Assembly: GCA_037444855.1 (NCBI GenBank)
Contig: JBBILO010000003.1
Span: 14,807 to 78,806 of the forward strand
Origin: JBBILO01 sp037444855
GTDB lineage: Bacteria; Patescibacteriota; Microgenomatia; UBA1406; GWC2-37-13
Direction of reading: 5' to 3'
DNA length: 64,000 nt
Positions 8,951 to 16,989 of this stretch are shown in pieces. The notes below the pieces were generated by a model. That model was not told the origin of the DNA. It did not search any database and worked only from the letters and a program-made list of their open reading frames with translations. Position numbers and translations under genes: made by a program. Position 1 is the stretch's first letter; every line of letters begins with the position of its first letter.

Positions 8951-9727
8951 TTAACTTAAAAGTATGCTTCTAATTTCTTTAAAAATATTCCACCCTTCAA
9001 ATCCAATCCAAGTTTGACCAACTAATTCTTTTGGTAAACCAGGATCGATTTTTAATAATTCAATATAAGCTTCAATTATTTTCCTAAATTTTACTAATTT
9101 TTCATCGCCGGAAGATAAAATTTGGTGCCAATCTTTAAAGAGCTGGCGGCATTTTTTGTCTAAAGTTGATTTTTCCCAAACTTTTTCAATCAAAATTTCA
9201 CGATCACCAAAAACATGGGTAGTCTCAAATGCTTGAACATATTTTTCCTCTTCTTTACCAATAACTAACTGACGTAAATTTTCAATTATTGGATGGGGTG
9301 TTAACCAAAAAGAACGATGCCATGGACCTAAACCCCAACCTTGCATCTCTCTTCTTAAGCGATCGCGTATTTCTCTTTTTGATTCCGGAATCTCGTATGA
9401 GATGATTCGCCATTTACCATCCCAAGAGTCTTTAAGAAAGCGAAAAAAAGGAAAATTAAGACAAAGCTTTTGAAATCCTTTTTCAGTTAACCGATATTGA
9501 TTTTGAATCGGATAATCAATGTTTTGCGTTTGGATATTGGAATTCGGAATTTGAAATTTTTCTATTAATCCTTCTTTTACTAAACTAAAAAGCGTTCCTC
9601 GAGTTTTTTGATTCAAAGGCAAGTCGAATATTTTCTCAATCTTTTCATCAAAATTAACAGAAGCAAAGTTAACGTCAGAGATTAAAAATATTGCTAAAAG
9701 AATTTTCGTCCGTCTATCTTTTATCAT
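8951..9727 (-). CDS. PaaX-like transcriptional regulator (winged helix + Cas2-like fold)
   Basis: The start is the Met of MIKDRRTKILLAIFL; the open frame upstream to 9889 is repeat-derived. An N-terminal winged-helix part is followed by WDGKWRIISYEIPESKREIR, then WGLGPWHRSFWLTPHP, the typical PaaX central domain, whose ferredoxin-like fold is related to Cas2. The segment IPNSNIQTQNIDYPIQNQYR looks like an intergenic word inserted in frame (about 9510-9560). A promoter and an array of short direct repeats lie just upstream, suggesting autoregulation. Its target is unknown. A second HTH-Cas2-like protein is at 53382. Confidence 0.75.
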   Translation of the reverse strand: MIKDRRTKILLAIFLISDVNFASVNFDEKIEKIFDLPLNQKTRGTLFSLVKEGLIEKFQIPNSNIQTQNIDYPIQNQYRLTEKGFQKLCLNFPFFRFLKDSWDGKWRIISYEIPESKREIRDRLRREMQGWGLGPWHRSFWLTPHPIIENLRQLVIGKEEEKYVQAFETTHVFGDREILIEKVWEKSTLDKKCRQLFKDWHQILSSGDEKLVKFRKIIEAYIELLKIDPGLPKELVGQTWIGFEGWNIFKEIRSILLS

Positions 9728-9740
9728 TATTCTATATTTC

Positions 9741-9768
9741 AGTTTAACAAACGAAAAAAATTTGTCAA
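9741..9768 (-). promoter_or_regulatory. Sigma70-type promoter of the PaaX-like gene
   Basis: Read on the minus strand: TTGACA (9768-9763), a 16-base spacer and TAAACT (9746-9741), about 14 bases before the ATG at 9727. The short leader holds no Shine-Dalgarno motif. Confidence 0.55.
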
Positions 9769-9786
9769 GGTGAATTTGAAGGACAA

Positions 9787-9838
9787 TAGAAATACTATTG
9801 AAATACGATTGAAATACAGTAGAAGTACATAGAAATAT
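9787..9838. repeat. Short direct repeats (gaaatac units) upstream of the PaaX-like promoter
   Basis: Five units of the form (a)gaaatac or gaagtac recur about every 11 bases, roughly one helical turn, immediately upstream of the -35 box. The spacing suits a protein-binding array, but related units (gaaatacga) also occur at about 35610-35640 where no regulator is known, so they may simply be a repeat family. Confidence 0.45.
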
Positions 9839-10104
9839 GAGGGAAGTCCTTATTAAAGTCAAAAGGCAAAAATCAAAAGGCAAAAGCAAAAAGCAAAAAT
9901 ATGGTAGATAAAACTCAAAAGTCGAAGGTCCAAATTAAAATTAAAAATTAAAAATTGTCTTAAAATTGAGAATAAAAAATTAAAAATTTGGTTATTGTAA
10001 TTTTTGCTTGGAATTTGGAGTTTTATGTTAATTAGGTCAATTAGAAATTAAGATTAAAAATGTTTTAATACTTTGAGTTTTTATTTTGTTGTAATGCATT
10101 TCTC
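9839..10104. repeat. Word-repeat intergenic sequence
   Basis: No gene is visible. The sequence is built from short recurring words such as aaaaggcaaaa, aaaaattaaaaatt and ggaatttggag, of the kinds found in most other gaps of the window. Confidence 0.5.
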
Positions 10105-10132
10105 TTGACAACTTAATAATGATTCATAATAA
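10105..10132 (+). promoter_or_regulatory. Possible promoter of the exported-protein operon
   Basis: TTGACA at 10105-10110, a 16-base spacer and TAATAA at 10127-10132. Transcription would begin near 10139, just before the ATG at 10147, giving an almost leaderless message. The -10 match is only moderate. Confidence 0.35.
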
Positions 10133-10146
10133 TGTTTATTATAATG

Positions 10147-11622
10147 ATGAAAAAAATTTTTTATCAATTAACTTTTATTTTCTTTCTTTTTTTTCAATCT
10201 TTCTATCTTTTTTTCCTTCGTCTACCTCAAATATTCACTGTTGAAGGGGCCACCTTATTAAATGCCAGTGATACTTTATCTAACTCAAGACTTTCTTATC
10301 GGGCTGGTGTGGCAACAGGCGCCGCAAATGGCTCTGTGGTCACTATCGATTCTTCTGGTAATGCTGATAATAATACCAATCATCTTTTTCCGAATGACAA
10401 TGTATGTTTTGCTGGACCTAATCTAGATGGTTGTTATCAACAAACAAATTACACCGTTGCTTCTATTATTAATACTACTACTTTTAATATTTCTCCTCCC
10501 TTAGCCTCAACCCCTTTGGGTGTTAATGATTATGTCATCGCCTCTCAATCAGCTATTCATTCAATTCAATTTACATTAATTAATACTATTCCTGCAAATG
10601 GTAATATCTTAATCACCATACCAGCAATTGATATAACAGGACAAACCAATGACTGCTTCCCTGACACTAATTCAACAATTGCTTCGAATGGTTTTGATCT
10701 TTGCGGTTTAGGCACAACTAACATCGCTATTTCCAGCTCCGGTTGCAATAACAATTGGACAGTAGCGGCCGTCACTGCTGGTGATGCCACCAATGACCAC
10801 ACAATAAGAATAGATCGCAATACTAACAGCTGTGCCGCTGGGTCAACAATCACTGTAACCGTCGGTGATACTAACAGGAGATTAATTAATCCAGCACCTA
10901 TTACGAGTTCTCATGCTCAAGGAGTAGCTGACATTTACACTATTAACGTCAGGACACGCGATGGCGGTAATAATACTTTAGATCAAGCCAATATTAGAAC
11001 AGCGGTCATTGAAGGAGTTTTAGTTTCAGCCAACATTGAAGAAACTTTATCTTTAACCATCGCTGGTGAGTCTGCAGGAATTGCTGCCTGTGGACAGACA
11101 ACCGATGTTACCACCTATCCCTATGCAGTACCATGGGGAACTATTGCTAATTTTGGCGCGTTTCAGGAAGCTTCTCAATTAATAACCGTCTCCACCAACG
11201 CTGTCTCAGGATATACTGTTAGAATCGATGAGAATGATCAGATGGGAAGAAATGGCAATGTCTGTACCGGTGCTAATGCAGGCGAAGCTCAAAACTGCAT
11301 TAGAGATACAACCTGCAATACTTCTTGTTCTGAAAGTACTTCTGACGACTGGACTTCAACTACCTCTTATGGTTTTGGATATTCACTACAAAATGTCTCT
11401 GGATCAGATGCAATTTTTCTTTATAACGAATCATCTAGAACTTTTTCGGCAAGACAGATCCCTGATCTTGAAGCAGGAGAAACGGCTCAAACCATTATGA
11501 GCAGAAATACTCCAGCCGCTTCATCTCAAGTACGTGTTTGTTATCGGTTAAATATCTCAACCACTCAGCCAGCCGGTTATTATTTTAACAAAGTTCGCTT
11601 TACTGCCAGCGCTACTTTTTAA
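10147..11622 (+). CDS. Large exported beta-rich surface protein with C-terminal WxL-like domain
   Basis: The start is the Met of MKKIFYQLTFIFFLFFQSF, a strong signal peptide or anchor; ATGs at 10132 and 10144 are in frame. The exported part is rich in Thr, Asn, Ser and Gly, contains several Cys, and shows no catalytic motif. Its last 170 residues (DVTTYPYAVPWGTIANFGAF, later YGFGYSLQNVSG, ending LNISTTQPAGYYFNKVRF) repeat the domain of the protein at 3512. It heads an operon with 11626, the small gene at 12640 and 13023. Confidence 0.6.
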   Translation: MKKIFYQLTFIFFLFFQSFYLFFLRLPQIFTVEGATLLNASDTLSNSRLSYRAGVATGAANGSVVTIDSSGNADNNTNHLFPNDNVCFAGPNLDGCYQQTNYTVASIINTTTFNISPPLASTPLGVNDYVIASQSAIHSIQFTLINTIPANGNILITIPAIDITGQTNDCFPDTNSTIASNGFDLCGLGTTNIAISSSGCNNNWTVAAVTAGDATNDHTIRIDRNTNSCAAGSTITVTVGDTNRRLINPAPITSSHAQGVADIYTINVRTRDGGNNTLDQANIRTAVIEGVLVSANIEETLSLTIAGESAGIAACGQTTDVTTYPYAVPWGTIANFGAFQEASQLITVSTNAVSGYTVRIDENDQMGRNGNVCTGANAGEAQNCIRDTTCNTSCSESTSDDWTSTTSYGFGYSLQNVSGSDAIFLYNESSRTFSARQIPDLEAGETAQTIMSRNTPAASSQVRVCYRLNISTTQPAGYYFNKVRFTASATF

Positions 11623-11625
11623 GGT

Positions 11626-12633
11626 ATGAAAAAAATAATTAAAATGTTATTTGATTCTTTCTTAATCATTGTTGCCTTCTTCTTAGTCTCATCAGCACCT
11701 ACCTCAGCTCAACAATCACTACCTTTAGTTGTTTATCCAGCCAAAATTCAATTAGAGGTCTCCCCGGGCGAAAAAACAGGGGTAACGATAAATTTCTTAA
11801 ATCAAAGCGAAATACCTCTCTCTGGTTATTTTCGTATCGCTGATTTTATCGTCATTAATAATAAAGGAACTCCTGAAATTATTGAATCAAAAGAAATGGC
11901 TAATAATCGTTACACTGCTTCCTCTTGGTTCTCTTCTTTATATGATCGAGGAACCATCCCAGCCAATGAAAAATTAAGCTTTTTAACCTATATCACAGTA
12001 CCCAAAGACGCCACTGCTGGCGGTCGATATGTAGCCATTTACTTTGAACCAACGCCAGAATTAACCCAACCAAAAACCGGCGCCGAAAAAGCAACCGCAA
12101 TCTCAACTCGTATCGCCTCCCTTGTCTATATTAAAGTAAAAGGGGATATTAAAGAAGAGGCGAAAATTACTCAATTTTTTGCTAGTAATTTTCAAGAATA
12201 TGGACCAGTCAAAGTGGTCACCGAAATCCTTAATTTAGGCAATTATCATATCACTCCTCAAGCCAAATTAACCCTGATTAATCCTTTTGGCAAAGTAATT
12301 GACGAACAAAAATTAACTCCTCTTAATATTTTTCCCGAACGCAGCCGCGTATATGAGAACGAACTCGGAAAAAAATGGTTAATAGGTCGCTATCAGGTAA
12401 AATTAACTGGTACTTATGGCGAAAAAAATCTTCCTTTATCAGCCAACGTCTATCTTTGGGTTTTTCCATGGAAAGTCGCTATCATTATTATCCTAGCGAT
12501 TATTATCCTCATTCTTCTCGTTCGTCACTTTTTAACCCAATCACCTCAAAAAGAAAAAGAATTATTAACTTTGCTTGAAAGGGAAAAAAAAGAAATTGAA
12601 AGGCTTAAGAGAATGATAAATAAAAATGAATAA
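11626..12633 (+). CDS. DUF916-like secreted protein with C-terminal membrane anchor
   Basis: A signal peptide (cleavage likely after TSAQQ) precedes LVVYPAKIQLEVSPGEKTGV, a beta-sandwich module typical of DUF916/COG1470 surface proteins. A second sandwich follows (about residues 190-275), then one membrane helix (VAIIIILAIIILILLV) and a charged coiled tail of about 35 residues inside the cell. It starts three bases after the upstream stop, so it is co-translated with its putative partner. It is the paralogue of 4278. Confidence 0.65.
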   Translation: MKKIIKMLFDSFLIIVAFFLVSSAPTSAQQSLPLVVYPAKIQLEVSPGEKTGVTINFLNQSEIPLSGYFRIADFIVINNKGTPEIIESKEMANNRYTASSWFSSLYDRGTIPANEKLSFLTYITVPKDATAGGRYVAIYFEPTPELTQPKTGAEKATAISTRIASLVYIKVKGDIKEEAKITQFFASNFQEYGPVKVVTEILNLGNYHITPQAKLTLINPFGKVIDEQKLTPLNIFPERSRVYENELGKKWLIGRYQVKLTGTYGEKNLPLSANVYLWVFPWKVAIIIILAIIILILLVRHFLTQSPQKEKELLTLLEREKKEIERLKRMINKNE

Positions 12634-12644
12634 AAAATAATGAA
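12625..12644 (+). repeat. Left inverted repeat of a four-helix-bundle gene unit
   Basis: The 20 bases here match the reverse complement of 13064-13083 at 19 of 20 positions (AATGAATAAAGAATAATGAA on the other side). They overlap the end of the upstream gene region and the start of the gene at 12640. Confidence 0.7.
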
Positions 12645-13026
12645 TAATGGTAATGAAAAAATTAATAAAGCTAATTTTAAAAAAGAATTTAAGAGAAAAG
12701 TTTATTTTTTTGTTTTAAAATTAATTACCTTCGTTGATAAATTAGATAAAAAAGATCAAACATGTCGAGAAATATCAGAACAGGGTATAGATAGTGGTAC
12801 AGGAATTCTTTCAAATTATTTAGAAAAACAAGTCTCTAGCTCAAAAAGAGATTTTGCTAAATATTTTCATCACTCTCTAAAATCTGTTAATCAAACTACA
12901 ACGTGGATTGCGGTTTTAAGAGATTCTAAAAAAGCTGATATCAACCCAGACAACAATCTATTAAAAGAACTAGACGAAATTAGTAGAATTTTTGCCTCTA
13001 GTTTGATTACTATCAAGAATAAATGA
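12640..13026 (+). CDS. Four-helix bundle protein (S23/IVP-like)
   Basis: A 128-residue all-helical protein. The pattern SGTGILSNYLEKQVSSSKRD, followed by HHSLKSVNQTTTWI and a Leu/Ile-spaced last helix (LLKELDEISRIFASSLITI), matches the S23/four-helix-bundle family first known from intervening sequences of 23S rRNA. Molecular role unknown; the family forms pentamers that may bind RNA. It is inserted within an operon of exported proteins, overlaps the next start by four bases, and is bracketed by inverted repeats (12625-12644 and 13064-13083). Confidence 0.6.
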   Translation: MNNGNEKINKANFKKEFKRKVYFFVLKLITFVDKLDKKDQTCREISEQGIDSGTGILSNYLEKQVSSSKRDFAKYFHHSLKSVNQTTTWIAVLRDSKKADINPDNNLLKELDEISRIFASSLITIKNK

Positions 13027-13937
13027 AAAACATTAAATCATTATTAATTATCATTATTCTTTCTTCATTATTCTTTATTCATTGGCAAAAAGATAGATTT
13101 TATCATCATAACAATAATGTTTTGGGAAAAACTACTAATCACCAAATAGAGATAAATCTCACAATCGGCGATCATCATTTCACTCTTTTTGGCTATACTT
13201 CACCTTATGCTTTAGTTAGCTTCTCTGGTTTGGGCATTTTTGATCAAACATACGCTGATGAAAAAGGCTATTTTGTCTTTAAAAATCGCTACTCCCCTTT
13301 TTCCCCAAAAGAGGCCTGTCTTACGGCCCAAGATCAATTTGGTCGATTAACAAGTCCAGTTTGTCTTCCTTCCTTCCCAACCAATTATGATGTTGAAATT
13401 GGACCGGTGATTATGCCGCCAAGTCTTTCTCTGAATAAAAACGATTATTGGATTGGTGATCAAGTTGTTTTAACCGGTCAGACTATTCCAAATTCGAGCG
13501 TGAAACTTTCTTTTTTCACTCAAAATACATCTTATGAAATAATTGATCAACTAATTTCTATTACTCCGTTGATTAAAGATATATATGCATTCTCCTTTCC
13601 TAAATTAGAAATAAAATCTGATAATAAAGGAAATTTCTCTATTTCTCTACCATCAACATCGGCTAAAAAATATCGTCTCTTTACACAAACTTATTACTTA
13701 GAAAAAAATTCACCAGAAAGTAGAAAATTAACGGTTGAAATTCTTCCTTGGTGGATGATGATTATTAAATTTTTTGGTTTAATTTTCGAAATTATAAAAG
13801 CACGTCTGTCAGAATTTCTTATCTTAGTAGAAATAATTGTTCTAACAATTTATTTACTTCATTCACGTCTGCATTATAAACAGTTAGCGATTGTTAAGTA
13901 TGAGAAAAAAGAAATTTCTATCAAGCAGAATCCTTGA
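13023..13937 (+). CDS. Exported Ig-like/carboxypeptidase-regulatory-like protein with C-terminal membrane segments
   Basis: A signal segment (residues 5-19) is followed by two beta-sandwich modules: HFTLFGYTSPYALVSFSGLG with YADEKGYFVFKNRYSPFSP, then IGDQVVLTGQTIPNSSVKL with DNKGNFSISLPS. These resemble carboxypeptidase-regulatory-like or bacterial Ig-like folds. Two hydrophobic segments near residues 240-285 and a basic tail anchor it. It ends the operon that starts at 10147 and its stop lies in a strong hairpin. No enzymatic motif is seen. Confidence 0.55.
   Translation: MKNIKSLLIIIILSSLFFIHWQKDRFYHHNNNVLGKTTNHQIEINLTIGDHHFTLFGYTSPYALVSFSGLGIFDQTYADEKGYFVFKNRYSPFSPKEACLTAQDQFGRLTSPVCLPSFPTNYDVEIGPVIMPPSLSLNKNDYWIGDQVVLTGQTIPNSSVKLSFFTQNTSYEIIDQLISITPLIKDIYAFSFPKLEIKSDNKGNFSISLPSTSAKKYRLFTQTYYLEKNSPESRKLTVEILPWWMMIIKFFGLIFEIIKARLSEFLILVEIIVLTIYLLHSRLHYKQLAIVKYEKKEISIKQNP
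13064..13083 (-). repeat. Right inverted repeat of the 12640 unit, inside the next signal peptide
   Basis: Inverted partner of 12625-12644. It lies in the part of the downstream gene that encodes the hydrophobic signal segment, so the repeat is translated there. Confidence 0.7.
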
Positions 13938-13954
13938 TGCAAGGATTCTGCTTG
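13922..13954 (+). terminator. Perfect 15-bp hairpin at the end of the exported-protein operon
   Basis: The arm CAAGCAGAATCCTTG (13922-13936) pairs perfectly with 13940-13954 around a 3-base loop, and the stop codon at 13935-13937 lies within it. No long T run follows, so it may act as an mRNA end stabiliser or be a repeat rather than a classical terminator. Confidence 0.5.
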
Positions 13955-14408
13955 CTAAAATAATCCCCATTTTCATGGAGACATGGATCCCCAACGAAGT
14001 CGGGAATGGCATTCTTTTTTTGTCTTTCCCACCCTATTCCTTGTCATTCCAAAGAAATTGGAAATCCCATCAATTTTTCACTTCCACTCCAATGAAATTA
14101 GGGTAAATTCCAGCGGTGACCTCATAAGATTTTGAGATTCCCATTTTCACAGGAATAACATTCTCACTTTCTCATCGCAACCAAAGCCCCAGTTATCCAC
14201 GGGGCGAAGTGGAAGGATATCAAAAAAACCTATTTATTATTCTAATTAACCTAATTGACCTAATTAACATAAAAATCCAAATTTTAAGCACCAAATTACA
14301 ATAACCAAATGACCCTCAACAATAATAGATATATTAACTATGTTATTTTTTAATGATATATAAATCTAAAATCTCAAATTGTAAAATAAAAAAAATTATT
14401 AATTATTT
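13955..14408. repeat. Non-coding stretch with degenerate REP-like repeats and AT-rich words
   Basis: REP-like fragments (ggatccccaacgaagtcggg, ccttgtcattcc) lie at about 13980-14070. A ccccagttatccacgggg hairpin sits near 14190. From about 14230 the sequence is word repeats (ctaattaacctaattgacc). No gene is supported. Confidence 0.5.
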
Positions 14409-14606
14409 TTGTCTTTATTTGACCCCCACTCAAACATCAAAAATAAGAAATATTTCAAGAGAATTAATAGATATTATTCTTTATTTAAAAAAATAATCTT
14501 TAATTATCAAATTACTCAAATTAAAAAGTTTATTGGTGAAGTTGAAATTGATGAGTTCTACTTTAAAATTTATCACTTATTTTGTTTAGATCCACCAAAT
14601 TTTTAA
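14409..14606 (+). pseudogene. Remnant of an ISXO2-like (IS1595-type) transposase
   Basis: A 65-codon frame ends in IKKFIGEVEIDEFYFKIYHL. GEVEIDE(S/T)YF is the first catalytic-Asp region of ISXO2-like DDE transposases. The GG that normally follows and the rest of the catalytic domain are absent, so only a decayed fragment is left. No inverted repeats could be assigned. Confidence 0.5.
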
Positions 14607-14705
14607 TTTTTAATTCTCAATTTTAAAACAATTTTAAATTTTAATTAGTAATTTTTCCCCAGATTCTTAGGCTTAAAAATTAATAATATCACTAAGTCAT
14701 TTAAA

Positions 14706-14735
14706 CCCTCCGAGCCTGCCCTTCGAATCGGAGGG
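14706..14735. repeat. Palindromic repeat, ccctccga family
   Basis: The arms CCCTCCGA and TCGGAGGG enclose a 14-base loop. Shorter copies with a one-base loop occur at 31959 and, inside tgt, at 50366. Confidence 0.65.
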
Positions 14736-14869
14736 TTCGAAGAGAGAAATATGGCGCCAGCGTTTTTGTTCTTTATGCTCGCTTCACTCGCCAGATTCCC
14801 TGAGCTCCGAAGCCTCAGAATCTGAGGATCGGCATGATATCAAATTTGTAATTATTTAGATTTTTAACG

Positions 14870-15283
14870 TTAGTAAAAACTAAGATGTGCTTTTTGAGGC
14901 AGAATTTTTCCGTCAACCTTAACTTCTAAATAATACTCTCCTGGTGTAGTGCTTGAAACATCAAAAATTGCTTTGCCATAATTATCTGTTACTCCTTGTA
15001 TCGCTTCGATATTGATTCTTTGATCAACACCTAAAAAAACCTCCTTCCCCATTACCCCTAACCCCTGGTTATTGAGAATAAAAACGTTAACTCTAATTTT
15101 TTCGATACCATTGGCTTTAGCTCGCAACGGAGTAACAAAAAGATAGGAATTATCAACAGAAAAGGATTGCTGAGAAATACCGGCTCTTCCAATGTAAAAC
15201 CGTGACTCGTAAAGCCCAAAATAAAAGGTAAAAGTAAGAAGTATAATTAAAAAAAAAATTAAAAAAACAACATTTGTTTTCAT
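14870..15283 (-). CDS. Membrane-anchored single bacterial Ig-like (Big_1) domain protein
   Basis: One N-terminal membrane helix (VVFLIFFLIILLTFTFYFGL) is followed by a single invasin-type Ig domain: AKANGIEKIRVNVFILNNQG, then GVTDNYGKAIFDVSSTTPGE and YYLEVKVDG. The spacing matches Big_1 modules, which serve as structural stalks in adhesins. It stands alone between non-coding stretches and may be a small surface or scaffold protein. Confidence 0.65.
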   Translation of the reverse strand: MKTNVVFLIFFLIILLTFTFYFGLYESRFYIGRAGISQQSFSVDNSYLFVTPLRAKANGIEKIRVNVFILNNQGLGVMGKEVFLGVDQRINIEAIQGVTDNYGKAIFDVSSTTPGEYYLEVKVDGKILPQKAHLSFY

Positions 15284-15817
15284 TCTTTGTTATTATCTTA
15301 AAGTAAAAAAAAATAAATGTCAACTTATAAATTTTAAGAAAACTATACTATAGGTAGTGAAGAAGGAGGTTGCCAAACACTATCTATAGTAATTAAAGCT
15401 TCCTATCGATCTTAACACAACTAATTTATTTCTTAGCACTACTGATAATAATTTGATAAAAGAAGGATATTTGCGGTGTTTGGAAAAAATTAATAAAAAA
15501 ATTAAGTCACGACTAATAAATGAATAGATTTATTTCTTTTCTATTTACTTTTTGAAGATGATCTCATATTTTCCCAAGAAAATAACAAAAAAATTTTTTT
15601 TTATTTTAAAAAGTACTAAAAATGTCGTTAAAAATACTTTTTTTTCTCAATTATACTATAGGAATATTGATTTATTTTGATATATTTAAGTAATTAAAAA
15701 TTTTTTTCGTTAATTTAATTAAATCTATTTAAAATAAACTATAATACTATCTACTTCCACTTTTTTTAACCTTAAGTCATTAGAAATAAATATATCAAAA
15801 TATACTTAAAATACTTA
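15284..15817. other. AT-rich non-coding stretch with one hairpin and a possible gene scrap
   Basis: A 13-bp imperfect stem (15347-15359 with 15378-15390) encloses a loop that carries GAAGGAGG, the best Shine-Dalgarno-like motif in the window but without a following gene. At about 15397-15525 a frame without a start reads like a protein scrap (KEGYLRCLEKINKKIKSR). The remainder is extremely AT-rich. It may be the scar of a lost mobile element. Confidence 0.4.
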
Positions 15818-15847
15818 TTGACAAATCTATTATTAATGTATTACGAT
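15818..15847 (+). promoter_or_regulatory. Promoter of the integrase-like gene at 15856
   Basis: TTGACA (15818-15823), an 18-base spacer and TACGAT (15842-15847). The predicted start of transcription is within a few bases of the ATG at 15856, so the message would be leaderless. Confidence 0.5.
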
Positions 15848-15855
15848 AAGATTAT

Positions 15856-16317
15856 ATGGAAAAACAGTATAATTTTTATAATTTTGAAGCCTCATTTAGA
15901 CAATTTCTTATTGCGGGAAATTTTAAACCAATAACTATCAAGAATTACCTATCTGATTTAAGACATTTTTTTGGTTGGTTAATTTTAAAATTAAAAGTTA
16001 TCAAGCCTAACCTAGATTTTTCTTCCCCCAACGAAATTGAACTTTTAAAAGAAATTAATCCAGAAATTATCGCTGATTATCAAAAATATCTCACCTCGAA
16101 TAATTTACCAATTCGCACAATCAAACGCCGGTTATCAACCCTAAGAACTTTTTTTACCTTTTGCATCAGTCAAAACTGGCTGAAGTCCAATCCTGCTAAA
16201 AACAATCAAAAAAATTTACTTGAGTTGTTTAAGAATTCATTGGAACGAGAAAAATTAGATCAGAAAACCATTAAAAGTTATTTGGACAATGTCCAAGAAT
16301 TCTTATCAATCATATGA
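15856..16317 (+). CDS. Integrase-type core-binding (SAM-like) domain protein without catalytic domain
   Basis: The 153 residues match the N-terminal DNA-binding half of tyrosine recombinases: FRQFLIAGNFKPITIKNYLS, then IRTIKRRLSTLRTFFTFCIS and WLKSNPAKN. The catalytic R...HxxR...Y domain is absent and the frame ends cleanly, with a small overlapping reading frame behind it. It could be a truncated recombinase or a DNA-binding protein recruited to the fibre locus. The giant protein at 16990 begins with a similar domain, so the shared fold may be functional. Confidence 0.65.
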   Translation: MEKQYNFYNFEASFRQFLIAGNFKPITIKNYLSDLRHFFGWLILKLKVIKPNLDFSSPNEIELLKEINPEIIADYQKYLTSNNLPIRTIKRRLSTLRTFFTFCISQNWLKSNPAKNNQKNLLELFKNSLEREKLDQKTIKSYLDNVQEFLSII

Positions 16318-16430
16318 AAAAAGAATTTCACGGATCTTTTCTTTTCATTTTCTTTTATATAGTTTGCAAGGCCTTTTCAAGCTTAAAAAAATTAACAGAT
16401 CCGGCGATGGAGGGAAATCCTTATCTATAA
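16314..16430 (+). CDS. Possible 38-residue membrane peptide, translationally coupled
   Basis: The ATG overlaps the upstream TGA (ATGA). The peptide has a hydrophobic stretch (FLFIFFYIVC) and a polar tail ending DPAMEGNPYL. Overlap with the integrase-like gene supports translation. No family is recognised and it may be chance. Confidence 0.3.
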   Translation: MKKEFHGSFLFIFFYIVCKAFSSLKKLTDPAMEGNPYL

Positions 16431-16452
16431 AAATGACAAGTTACAAGCACTA

Positions 16453-16465
16453 AATTACAAACAAG
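16453..16465 (+). repeat. Left inverted repeat of the 16512 four-helix unit
   Basis: AATTACAAACAAG is perfectly inverted at 16936-16948. The neighbouring word caagttacaa (16438, 16462) is likewise inverted at 16916-16925. Confidence 0.65.
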
Positions 16466-16481
16466 TTACAAGTACCAAACT

Positions 16482-16499
16482 CCGAAGGGATCCCTTCGG
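16482..16499. repeat. Perfect 18-bp palindrome, atccc family
   Basis: CCGAAGGGATCCCTTCGG is its own reverse complement. Near copies occur at 5576-5595 and 60844-60863, and partial ones at about 21795, 29535, 47025 and 57120. Confidence 0.7.
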
Positions 16500-16511
16500 G
16501 ATTAAAGACAA

Positions 16512-16892
16512 ATGAACAATAATCAAACGATAAAGAAAAAATATAATCTAGAAGAAAGAACGCTTGTTTTTACTAAAGAAATAGTCAGATTGTGTAAAAA
16601 AATTCCAAATAATACGGTTTATTTCAAATTAACCGATCAAATCATGAGATCGGCTTCTTCTATTGGTGCTAATTATCGAGAAGTAAATGATTCTGTAGGA
16701 AAAAAAGATTTTCTTCACCGATTAAAAATTGCAAGGAAAGAAGCCAAGCAAACAACTTTTTGGCTTGAAGAACTCTTAGAAACCAATAGCGAGTTTAAAG
16801 AAAGTATTAATCAACTAATAGACGAAAGTTATCAGTTGCGTAATATTTTATCGACGATTATTAAGAATGTTGAAAATGAAAAATGTCCTTAA
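16512..16892 (+). CDS. Four-helix bundle protein (S23/IVP-like)
   Basis: A 126-residue helical protein with the family hallmarks DQIMRSASSIGANYREVNDS, then FLHRLKIARKEAKQTTFWLE and a last helix ending in LIDESYQLRNILSTII. The family is best known from intervening sequences in 23S rRNA. This copy sits between two integrase-like proteins and is flanked by inverted word repeats (16453-16465 and 16936-16948). No enzymatic function is known. Confidence 0.8.
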   Translation: MNNNQTIKKKYNLEERTLVFTKEIVRLCKKIPNNTVYFKLTDQIMRSASSIGANYREVNDSVGKKDFLHRLKIARKEAKQTTFWLEELLETNSEFKESINQLIDESYQLRNILSTIIKNVENEKCP

Positions 16893-16935
16893 TTCTAAAA
16901 GAATTTATTTGGAATTTGTAACTTGGGATTTGATT

Positions 16936-16948
16936 CTTGTTTGTAATT
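16936..16948 (-). repeat. Right inverted repeat of the 16512 four-helix unit
   Basis: Perfect 13-base inverted partner of 16453-16465, embedded in ggaatttg-type words that run up to the start of the giant gene. Confidence 0.65.
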
Positions 16949-16989
16949 CGTAATTTGGAATTTGGAATTTGTTAATTTGTAGTAAATTT

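Noticed and set aside
9728..9889. Longer N-terminus for the PaaX-like protein
   Set aside because: The region holds a consensus promoter and the gaaatac repeats; the conserved domain begins right after Met at 9727.
14730..14740. ggttcgaa resembling a tRNA T-loop
   Set aside because: It is part of the ccctccga palindrome; no acceptor or anticodon stems can be drawn.
16400..16425. ccggcgatggag resembling the start of a fluoride riboswitch
   Set aside because: The required downstream pairing segments are missing and no fluoride exporter gene follows; it is better read as the end of a small coupled reading frame.
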